DNA of 64,000 bases from Plazaster borealis (taxonomy: Eukaryota; Echinodermata; Asteroidea; Forcipulatida; Labidiasteridae), in the NCBI GenBank assembly GCA_021014325.1, contig CM037467.1, positions 5,146,001 through 5,210,000 on the forward strand, written 5' to 3'. Positions 55,700-64,000 of the stretch are shown here, piece after piece. The notes beneath the pieces are model-generated. The model did not search any database, was not told the DNA's origin, and was given only the letters and a program-made list of their open reading frames with translations. Every line of letters begins with the position of its first letter. Position 1 is the stretch's first letter. Position numbers and translations under genes: made by a program.

Positions 55700-56560
55700 A
55701 CGGACCAAAAAAAAAAGTGGGTGCTCAACTCTCACTACATCTGAGGTTTGATTGCTTTATCTGGTGGAATAGACCTAGTAGAACATCTCTAGGTAGTATG
55801 TGGTCTCAAATTGTGGTATCAATTTAGCACTGCACTCAAAAAATAATTACACAAAATTAATTCAATAAAAAATAATAAAAAACATTTTAAAGATAAGATT
55901 GACACAATGAAAGCATATAAACATCACTTTTTTAGGCAAATGATGCTGTTTAATGAGTTCATGACTCAAATATTCTCATTCGCTAAAAAAAAATCAAAAA
56001 TCAGGGTCTCGGGAGACAAAGGGGCGTGGCCACGCCCCTTTAAAAGCTAACCTACATGTACAAAAAAATTGTAAGAAAATAAAAAAAATAAAATAAAAAT
56101 AAAACCCAGGGATTACATGTAGTGCAATTTGTTGCTAGTTAGTTTAGTAACAATGTTTTTGACTCTTTCTATTATTGTAAAGGGTTCAGTGACTGGTTTG
56201 ATGTTGGTCGCTATATGAATTCTGCTTACTATTATTGTTTTGTTCCTTGTATTGGAATGATTTTATCTTTCTTTAGACCCGAAGGAATCGTGAGCAATCG
56301 TGGTACTGTGTATTAGTACTTGGTTTAAGCATTTGTGTCCTAAAGCAAGACATTTTCCTCAGTTGTATTTTAAAGGGGTCGTTTAATTAGTTTTAATTTG
56401 CACTAATACAGTTACCGATTCTTTTAGTTTTGCTTTTTGGTTATAGTTACACAAATGTGCATGTACACAAGTATATTTAATTTGCGATTGAAGTTGTGTC
56501 TGCACCACTAAGCAATTCGTCCCCAAATTATTGATTTTGAATTGAATTTCTGTAATTAGC
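55700..56560. other. AT-rich stretch, no gene seen
   Basis: Contains simple A-rich runs and a GGGGCGTGGCCACGCCCC palindrome at 56022-56039. No conserved coding. Confidence 0.4.
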
Positions 56561-57067
56561 AAGTGTTCGAGTGAACAGGGAAGGTGGCTAACTCCACATC
56601 TTGTGCATTTGTGCCTCCACATCATCATCCTCATTCTCGTCCTCATCCAGGGTGTCCTCCATCGCGTTGTTGGGGGTTTTGACAATCTTCAGTACCCATG
56701 CAAGTGCAGGATTCTGTGCAAGCAAGGCCTTCTGCACGGCAACAGCAGTCTGCACGTCTGCAAAATGAAGTCTTGCAATGGCAGACTGTCAGTAACTCGC
56801 ATGAAGCAGGAGTCTGGTGTCTGCTTCTTCATGATCACAAGTTAAAGTAGGAACGTCTTCCATCCTTCCTCTCATGACCATCACTGTCTTTTCTCCATCT
56901 TAGAACCCACCGCCTAGAAGAAGTTTTTGGCCGACTTCCAATTTTTCCATGCCGAGCTGACAAAGTGCCTGCACCATGAAGTTGCAGAGGTTGATCTGTT
57001 GCACCCGTCAAATTACCAAACTGGCAATCTAAGCGGGGCACATTAAAATGTCGGGTTGATGACCTTT

Positions 57068-58250
57068 GTAAGAATAATGAAAATGCACTGTCAAACAAGA
57101 TATCTAGTAGAAACTCCTTTAATATGTCTGGTACTGGTCATCACTGGTGTAAGAATCACATTACATCAAACATTATCCAAACATTAAGTACTTATCAATC
57201 TTTAACCTATGTACTTACTTTACTGAGGATGTAATGCAATACAACTCAAAACTTACTTCTAAATTAGGCCTACTGATCTCTAAAATCTGGTTCAAAGAAT
57301 AAACATCATAAAACAAACACCTTTCAATGCATACACAACAACTCCTTTCAACAGGTGTCCAACTTGTAATCACTACAGTCTTGTCCCTGCAGTTAATGAT
57401 CAAGGCATAGCTAATTAAATATTCACAAGAAAATAGGTGTTCTTGCCTACAGCTACTTAAGTATTCACAAGAAAATAGGTGTTCTTGCCTACAGCTACTT
57501 AAGTATTCACAAGAAAATAGGTGTTCTTGCCTTCTGATCTCACTTCCTGCCCTGCTGCAACATTACTCCAATTAACAACTTCAGAACCACTGGGCTCACA
57601 TTGTGTGGTCTAGTATAGGAAGATCTTGAACCTCCAATAAACAATGGTCTTTGGCTACCAAGATTCTCTACACATGGAGTTCGGTCACAGTACTGGTTAA
57701 CAATACTTCCAAACTAAAATATATTTAAAAGAACACTACAGTTCTTTCCAACAAATACTTTAACAGAAACTAGTAATGAAAGTCTACAATTGTAGTACAC
57801 TTATACACTTGAAAGCAAACTTAGAAAAGTGATACCTTAGCCAATAACAGTCACCTTTAAATACTAAATAAAGTCCAAGCAGTATTTAAAGAAAGCAGTT
57901 TCACTTCATCTAAACAAAATCATTATCACAGTCCATTATTACATGACTTTACAAAGGAAACTCTAAACTACATTTCAACTGTCTTCCAAGTTTGAAGCAA
58001 ATCCTTTCTTGTAACCTTGGAGTGAAAACTCCCAACTGTCTTCAAGTTACATTGTCGTGATCAAGTTCATAACGCAAAGCAAATATTAGAGTTCAATAAT
58101 CTAGATATTTCTATTAAAAAGCATAATGAAATTAATAAAGAAATATAAAATCAACACACCTGTAGGAATAATGAAAATGCACTGTCAAACAAGATATCTA
58201 GTAGAAACTCCTTTAATATGTCTGGTACTGGTCATCACTGGTGTAAGAAT
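57068..58250. repeat. 86-bp direct repeats about 1.1 kb apart around AT-rich segment
   Basis: An 86-bp block starting ATAATGAAAATGCACTGTCA occurs at about 57072-57157 and again at 58167-58252. Between them, three tandem 42-45-bp units (TATTCACAAGAAAATAGGTG) lie at 57419-57530. No coding between. Could be a duplication caused by insertion or a short LTR-like structure. Confidence 0.6.
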
Positions 58251-58399
58251 GACCAAACTAACATCCTGTCCAGAGTAACTCTTGCTGATGTGGCAATCTT
58301 GGACTAATCCATTATTTCTAGAGGTAGGGTCAAAGTTCTATTACAAAATTAAAAGGGGGGGGGGCAATTTACACTGATAAATCCGACACCTCTCTACAC

Positions 58400-58775
58400 T
58401 TGGAAGGTGTATCAGTTTTGCCATCTCTACAGATCTTGTTGGTGGGGTTTGCGATGTACTTTGACCACTGTTTTGGGATCGGTGTTGCAGCACTGTGTAT
58501 CTTCACTTCCAAAGCCGAAGTTGCACCTCTCTTTAAGCGTTCAGCACCTTTGATGGATTCCTTTCGGTACTGATCAAAAACTAAATCAACCTGTTGGTAT
58601 CCCTTGTTATGGAGAGGAGTTGTTACAATACTGTAATACTTTGAAGCCAGCTCGCCGAAAGTTGATGCACCATCCGTTTTAACCATCTGTACCATAGCCA
58701 TGGCGTCAAACAAATATCCAACCGTCACCTTTCCATCTGGTACTGGCCACTTTGCAATGGGCTCAACATTCTTCT
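58400..58775 (-). pseudogene. Mobile-element-associated protein fragment (FDQYRxESIK family)
   Basis: Reads PIAKWPVPDGKVTVGYLFDA, MVQMVKTDGASTFGELASKY, VDLVFDQYRKESIKGAERLK, RGATSALEVKIHSAATPIPK, QWSKYIANPTNK. I recall this string from multi-copy proteins in cnidarian and echinoderm genomes that go on to a nuclease-like region. That continuation is absent; the frame ends at 58369. Confidence 0.55.
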
Positions 58776-58932
58776 CAATCTACTGCTTTTCTTGTTTTCA
58801 TACCTTGTACTTTATGTGCAGTGCATGCCCAGGCAACTTTCAATGGAAATTGTTTATGGATACATTTCTTTCCAATATGCTCTTCCTGTGTCTCAATTGT
58901 GATCATGTGGTGCTGCTGAGAGTCTTCTCAGT

Positions 58933-59084
58933 TTAGATCCCACATTCTTATTATCAAATGTTACATCGATAAACTTAGGTCCAGATTGATCAGGTAACAT
59001 CTCTTTGCCACTAACTGTTCCAAATGCTCGATTTATAAGTCTATCAGATACATCTATATTTGATGTCAACATAACTCTAGCACC
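58933..59084 (-). pseudogene. PIF1-like helicase C-terminal fragment
   Basis: Minus strand reads GARVMLTSNIDVSDRLINRA, FGTVSGKEMLPDQ, FIDVTFDNKNVGSKL. GxRVMLxxNIDxxDxLxNGxxGTV is the C-terminal signature of PIF1-family helicases, common in Helitrons and PolB-bearing elements. Here the usual NG is NRA. Walker motifs are absent from the neighbourhood. Confidence 0.65.
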
Positions 59085-59374
59085 AACTCAAATCAGTAAC
59101 GAGTGAGACAAAGTGTGTTGATTGCAAACGTTTCTCTCTTTGTTTCAGTTTACTACACTGTATTTCCCTCTTTCCCGTAGTCCTCAGCTTCAATATAAAC
59201 AGAATCTTAAAATTTCTCATGCATTCTTTGTAGAAAGAATTTATCAACTTGTTTTTTTTGTGGGGTAGATATGAACACTATCATCTACATCTTTATCCAG
59301 TCTCTATTTTGTAGCTCATAATATTTTACCCCAAGTATACCATTGTCACTTTTGTAGAACACTGTATGTCCCTT

Positions 59375-59565
59375 TTCCACTTCAGAGCCAGACAGCTTTT
59401 GCAGAAATTTCTGTAAATGAGTAGCATTCATCGGAGGTGGAAAATCTGCACAAAGATGGTGTTGTAAAGGCACTTGAATACTACAAACCTCCAACTTCCA
59501 CATCAAATCCATGAAAATGGTAAAATAAACCTTTGCTGGTAAACCTCATAAACTGAAGTCGATCT
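59375..59565 (-). pseudogene. Mobile-element protein fragment, copy B
   Basis: Same protein segment as 55440-55690 (LQHHLCADFPPPMNATHLQK, FLQKLSGSEV) then diverging to EKGHTVFYKSDNGILGVKYY. Same strand as the PIF1-like piece 300 bp to its left. Confidence 0.4.
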
Positions 59566-59751
59566 GCCCCTTCCAGCAATACAATCCATACTTCATTTTC
59601 TCTTCTTTCCACTCCTCCATTCGTCCATGGGCCATCAGTGAAGGAGAACAAGCGTCCTCTTTACATTTTGAGCAAGATGACTCCTTGAACTCAACTAAAT
59701 TGATATTGCATAGTGGTTTAGATTTCTCTTTCTTTTTTTTTGACTTGGCCC

Positions 59752-59812
59752 AGTAAAACTAAGAAATAGTTCAGTAGAGGAAAACTCTACTGAACTATTT
59801 CTTAGTTTTACT
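59752..59812. repeat. Perfect hairpin, 28-bp arms, 5-base loop
   Basis: The arm at 59752-59779 (AGTAAAACTAAGAAATAGTT, then CAGTAGAG) is the exact reverse complement of 59785-59812. The loop is GAAAA. No mismatch in 28 pairs. Confidence 0.9.
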
Positions 59813-60009
59813 TATTCATCGCTTCACTGTTTATACTCGCTAGACCTCTGACAAGCATAGTGACATGAGTCTATGATTGATAATCAACTTGTACAAAATA
59901 AATTACAGGCTGGAACTTAGCTGTACAGGTTCTTTATATGAAAAACCTTGTGCTGTTTGCTCGCATGTCCATGCCCAGGAAAGCCTCTGTTTCCTTTTTA
60001 AATGGAGAA

Positions 60010-60225
60010 TCTTCAAGTGCTTTATATTAACCAATGACCATCTTCCAGTTGTTGGTAGCGTATTGAATGGTTTGACCAGTTTTATGGGATACCCACTTGA
60101 ATCATTGTAGAGTTTTGATGGATTGTCTAACGTTGGATCAGTAACCCTGAGGTGGGTTGATACCTATGGTTGTAAGCTCTAGATATTTAGTCCTGTAGAC
60201 TAGGTTACAAGCTGAAGCAATGGTG
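60010..60225 (-). pseudogene. PolB-associated domain fragment, degenerate copy
   Basis: Reads KYLELTTIGINPPQGY, stop, SNVRQSIKTLQ, stop, FKWVSHKTGQTIQY. Parallel to 60395-60640 but with stops. Confidence 0.5.
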
Positions 60226-60394
60226 ATACAGTGTTGAAAGGGATCAATGCCAAGTGTGTTGTCATGAGCCGTCATCTCCATGTAGAGAGACTGTAGGCAG
60301 CATCAACGTAGAATATCTACATCGGATTGGCAATTATTTGAAAATCTCTTGCTTGAAGTCAATCGTTCATGTTGAGACAAGTTGTAATGATATT

Positions 60395-60640
60395 TTGTAA
60401 ACCGTTCCTACTCCATTTTTGATGTAAAAGTCATCTGCTTTGTATTTACCGATGACCATCTCCCCATTATTAGCAGCGCATTGAATAGTTTGACCAGTTT
60501 TATGGGATACCCACTTGAGCCATTGTAGAGTTTTGATGGATTGTCTATCGTTGGATCGGTAACCCTGAGGTGGTATGATACCTATGGTGGTAAGCTCTAG
60601 ATATTTAGTACTGTAGACCAGGTTAAAAGCTAAAGCATCC
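60395..60640 (-). pseudogene. PolB-associated domain fragment
   Basis: Reads KYLELTTIGIIPPQGYRSND, RQSIKTLQWLKWVSHKTGQT, IQCAANNGEMVIGKYKADDF, YIKNGVGTVYKI. The IxPPxGYRxxDRQSxxALQWLxW...ANGGE...VYEF pattern precedes the catalytic part of the protein-primed-type DNA polymerase B proteins found in animal mobile elements. The HGC motif that should follow is lost. Confidence 0.5.
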
Positions 60641-60753
60641 GCATGCGCAGAGCGCGTCATCAGCCCGGTGTTGAGCGTAACCATGGTGATTCGGCACGGG
60701 CACGTCACCTGCAAGATGGCGACTTCCGAAATAAAAACAAAAACAAACCTATC

Positions 60754-61130
60754 ACGTTGTCCATTTGTTCGAAGAACAAGAAAGTCCGTCTCCCCCGTCC
60801 CGACATGTTGTTATTCTTCAATACTTCTCGATTATACCTTTGAAGGTACGACCACTTGTCATGGCATTGTTCGGGTGTGAAGGCGTTCTCCATCTTGATG
60901 GCTACCTCCTTCCATATTTTATGGTTGTGAACCATTCCCTCCAACTTCTTGGTGATTTCCTCGCTGGCGACAATGTTGATCATACCGATAGTCTGCATGG
61001 ACGTCCATGTCGTTTTCTTGGCGCGTGGCTTCGCGTTCTTTTGCCTCTTTTTACCCTTGTCCGTCTGAGATGTGGATCTCTGTTCACTTGAGGTGGGCAC
61101 CTGAGCAAGAATTGCTGACTCTAAATCCAT
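60754..61130 (-). CDS. Myb/SANT-like DNA-binding domain protein (5' exon)
   Basis: ATG at 61130: MDLESAILAQVPTSSEQRST, a Lys/Arg-rich linker (KGKKRQKNAKPRAKKTTW), then a trihelix-type domain: MVHNHKIWKEVAIKMENAFT, PEQCHDKWSYLQRYNREVLK. WKEVAxxM...CxxKWxxLxRxYR is the Myb/SANT-like pattern. The exon may end at 60754 (donor GTTTGT, weak) or read on to the stop at 60705. Could be a host gene, but its strand and neighbours make a transposon accessory gene likely. Confidence 0.55.
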
Positions 61131-61959
61131 TATTTATCAACAAAATTAAACCAAAAATATAGAAAACAGCGACGGGAAAAGAAGAGTCAACGAGTAGCTT
61201 TCGAGTCAATGTGGAACTGCATGCCACGCGCGGGAAAATCATTGGTATCCTGAGTGTGAGCGCGCAATTTATTGGCGTTGCGCGTGGTACCAGTGAAACA
61301 TCAGTAAACAAGCATGACCCTTGACCCTGCAGTACCGAAACAACGGACGTACGTTTACGTGTGTGTGCGTGTCGTGTGAATGCTCGCTCAAAAATCGCAC
61401 GCGGTAAAGATGACAGACGGCCGGCGCCCATAACCAGGGACCCGTGTTTGCAGCGCTCGTGTGAATGGGGCTTAAGTCTACATCAAATTTGTTTGTAAAG
61501 TTGGTTGAAGTGCTTGCGAAGGCTTGCATTTTGTCTGTTTTTTCGGGTGTCCTAGTGTGAATGCAGATTATATCGTTGATTCTTGTTGCTCATCATGTTC
61601 GTAGTGGCCTTGTGGGAACATTTATCCCACGTCAACGCGAAGACTCCCCCTGTCCCCAGCTGTGCTGCCATGCTGCAAACGACTACACGAGGCTTACATG
61701 CGGCACACACAGTACACACACACCCCACAGACATGTACATGTACACGGACGTACGACCCATGCATGCAACGAAAAGAGTCGAGAAGTCATGATCAAAAGC
61801 GTCTCAGTATCGCTCGTGTTTGCAGCCAGAAGCAGGGCACCATGCTTGTGTTGACCCATGCTTAGTATACCAATCGATAAACTTCTGTCTGTCTGCTGCC
61901 TTCATACTATTAGGGTTGTAGTTAGCTTACGTCTGGTAGATGGGATAAAACGTTGTCTT

Positions 61960-62420
61960 GATTGGCTCTCATATGTAAGAAATGCAGGAAATATCCTTCG
62001 ACTAGTTCAGTGAGACCAAAAGCACCGGGGTTGTCATATATGTGACCTGACCTATCGAGTTGAGGAATTTTTTTTTCATGTACTTTTAGGTTGCCTAAAT
62101 TTTGATTTTGCTTGCTATGGTCTTACCTTTTTCGTCAAAAGATTAATGAAGATGGAAAAACAGACGATTTCTGAACCATGTTCTAGTCTTAAATATCACA
62201 AAAAAAACTCCAAAGAGACGAAAAATCACTCCTTTTTGAAGCGCGATCTCTGCGTAAATGCATACGGAACACATGCATGATTTACACACACAAAAATGTA
62301 TACAATGACAGGTATGTTGACATCAAGCAAATTTCCTGAAATACATAGATGTACAACTGCATGTACATGTATAATGTGTTTAAAGATTCCAGCAAAATCT
62401 AAAAGATCCACTTTATTTTG
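61960..62420. repeat. Dispersed repeat, copy A
   Basis: Shares with 63560-64000 the ordered phrases GAAATGCAGGAAATATCCTT, TGTGACCTGACCTATCGA, AGATGGAAAAACAGACGATT, GAACCATGTTCTAGTC and TACAATGACAGGTATGTTGA. Direct orientation, about 1.6 kb apart. The nature of the unit is unknown. Confidence 0.7.
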
Positions 62421-63129
62421 ACACATTTTGGTCACGGCCCAATAGTCCAGCTGCTAAGGCCCATATGTGGGACAATTGTGCACTTTGTGGTTAAAGCATG
62501 AAACTTCCTACAGTTGTTATATATATACCCTAAATATCATTTTTAAACGTGGACCCATCTCGGATCTTGCCCATTTTAGGGGCGGGGTTACGTTTTCTGA
62601 GGGAAAGGTCTCTCTAATCTTGTTGACAGCACATGATGGTAGAGGAACACGAATGTCTTTGCATGGTAACCCCAACACCATCTTGCCAACTGATGATATG
62701 CAGTGTGTCTGTGTTTCCCAAACAAAAAATAGTTACAAAATTAAAGTTTAAAATAAAATAATAGTTGTTTACCTTCAAGGACCCAGGAAAGAGGGTCAAT
62801 GTTTATTGCACACAAAAATATCTTTTTGTTCGTTGAGGTTTGGTCTTTAGGTTTGTACCGATCAGTAAACCAGCTCACCAAAAGTTACAGCTCGGCATAA
62901 TTAATTATTATTATTCAATTTTAGTATAACCAATTTATATTTATTGTAATTTTTTGGTACAGTATGAGATTCAGGCTTGTTTATGACAAAAATGGGCCAA
63001 AATGGCTGATCGGTAATTTCAAAGACTTACTTTATTCTACAATTAAACTTAGCAACAAGCTGATTCTTTCAGGAATTGCTCCAGTTTGTTTGTAAGTATA
63101 AATCTACAAACTCAGCAAGCTTTTCTTAA

Positions 63130-63470
63130 TGGGTGCAGTGTCTGTTGTTCACAATCTACCGTTGGCCGACAAAACTTTGAAATCCCACAAAAGAACATAC
63201 ATGTACTGTCATGACTGTGAAAGAATGCTTTCAATATCAGCAGCGATCGGCCATCAAAACACGTCCTTCCTGTTAGCATTGAATCCCTCAAGAAAAGAAA
63301 CTACAGCCTCTTTTTCACTTTTGACCTCTAAAACCTGTCCAATATAATAGTTGGGACTTCCACTAGTTTCATAGTAAACGGCTACCCACATCCCCTGTGA
63401 AGTAAATTTGAATGACCCTAGCTTGGCAATCTTTGTTGGTGACACTGCTGCTTGCATCTTCTTCATGTTG
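63130..63470 (-). pseudogene. Mobile-element protein fragment (C-terminal type)
   Basis: Minus strand reads KKMQAAVSPTKIAKLGSFKF, GMWVAVYYETSGSPNYYIGQ, VLEVKSEKEAVVSFLEGFNA. Downstream, WPIAADIESILSQS, then a stop, then VLLWDFKVLSANGRLW. GxWVxVxYxxxxYIGQVxEV followed by WPxxxDIxxI is a small conserved domain I recall at the C-terminus of element-borne proteins. The stop shows decay. Confidence 0.45.
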
Positions 63471-63559
63471 GCTGTTGCTGGAGGTGGAGGGTGAACTTAC
63501 AGATGAGACCTTGTCCAATCAGATGATGCAGATGTTGTCTGCTGTGATGTGGTCCATAG

Positions 63560-64000
63560 TTGATTGGCTGTCGTGTTAAAGAAATGCGGGAAATATCCTT
63601 TGACCAGTTCGGTGAGACCAAACTCACTGAGGATCATAACTGTGACCTGACCTATCGAAATGAGGAATGTCTCGGTTTGACACCAACTTGAAATATAAAC
63701 AAAAATTATTGTAAACATCAATTTTTTTTATTTATGTACTCCTAGGTTGCCTAAATTTTGATACTGGTTGCTATGGTCGAACCTTTTCATCAAAAGATTA
63801 ATAAAGATGGAAAAACAGACGATTTCTGAACCATGTTCTTGTCCTAAATATCACAAATTATTTGTAAAAACTCCCAAGAGACGAAAATTCACTCCTTTTT
63901 GAAGCGAGATCGCTGCGTAATGCATAACAGAGTACATGCATGATATACAATGTATACAATGACAGGTATGTTGACATCGAGCAAATTTCTTGAAATAAAT
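63560..64000. repeat. Dispersed repeat, copy B (runs off the window)
   Basis: Second copy of the 61960-62420 unit: GAAATGCGGGAAATATCCTT, CTGTGACCTGACCTATCGAA, AGATGGAAAAACAGACGATT, TACAATGACAGGTATGTTGA. Continues to the window end. Confidence 0.7.

Noticed and set aside
61552..61865. Overlapping frames on both strands rich in His, Thr and Cys
   Set aside because: They come from a CACA/TGTG-rich low-complexity stretch with no homology that I can recognise.

Overview
This is a piece of a eukaryotic (animal) genome. Genes are split by GT-AG introns, intergenic and intronic DNA is AT-rich and packed with small inverted-repeat elements, tRNA-derived SINEs and CR1/L2-like LINE fragments, and a 500-N assembly gap sits at 33773-34272. 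The gene content and the character of the repeats suggest a marine invertebrate deuterostome, most likely an echinoderm. That assignment is inference: no species-specific gene is present.

Four host genes can be read. (1) 4276-9856, minus strand: the last three exons of a Ser/Thr-rich protein with an acidic DEEVFFGSV motif resembling the GTSE1 N-terminus, an IQ motif and a C-terminal coiled coil; its first exon was not found. (2) 11418-33486, plus strand: ten exons of WDR12 (PeBoW complex, 60S ribosome biogenesis), with splice phases agreeing throughout; the last exon falls in or near the gap. (3) 34866-40862, minus strand: three internal exons of an ELL-associated factor (EAF1/EAF2 family), missing its first and last exons. 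(4) 48772-53656, plus strand: a complete five-coding-exon METTL6 (tRNA-Ser m3C methyltransferase). EAF and METTL6 are head to head, an arrangement I recall also for human EAF1/METTL6.

The most remarkable structure is inside WDR12 intron 2: an 11.9-kb two-gene DNA transposon (13245-25133). It has about 440-bp terminal inverted repeats and a 9-bp target-site duplication. It carries a decayed RecQ-type helicase on the plus strand and, convergent to it, a multi-exon protein with paired CxxC motifs that resembles DUF6589-type mobile-element proteins. A 958-bp derivative made almost only of the same terminal repeats, with a perfect 10-bp target duplication, lies 0.44 kb upstream (11843-12800). The large element has been damaged by a 1.53-kb internal tandem duplication, nonsense mutations, two LINEs and a TTAA-type MITE.

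The right end (about 55-64 kb) is a graveyard of a different large element or elements: fragments of a PIF1-like helicase, a DNA-polymerase-B-associated domain, a Myb/SANT-like protein and a conserved mobile-element protein, several present as direct duplicates. Elsewhere there are at least six AGG...CCT MITEs (four with clear TTAA target sites), several foldback elements, a Penelope-like fragment, a roughly 117-bp minisatellite present in two distant places in opposite orientation, and a perfect 28-bp-arm hairpin at 59752-59812.
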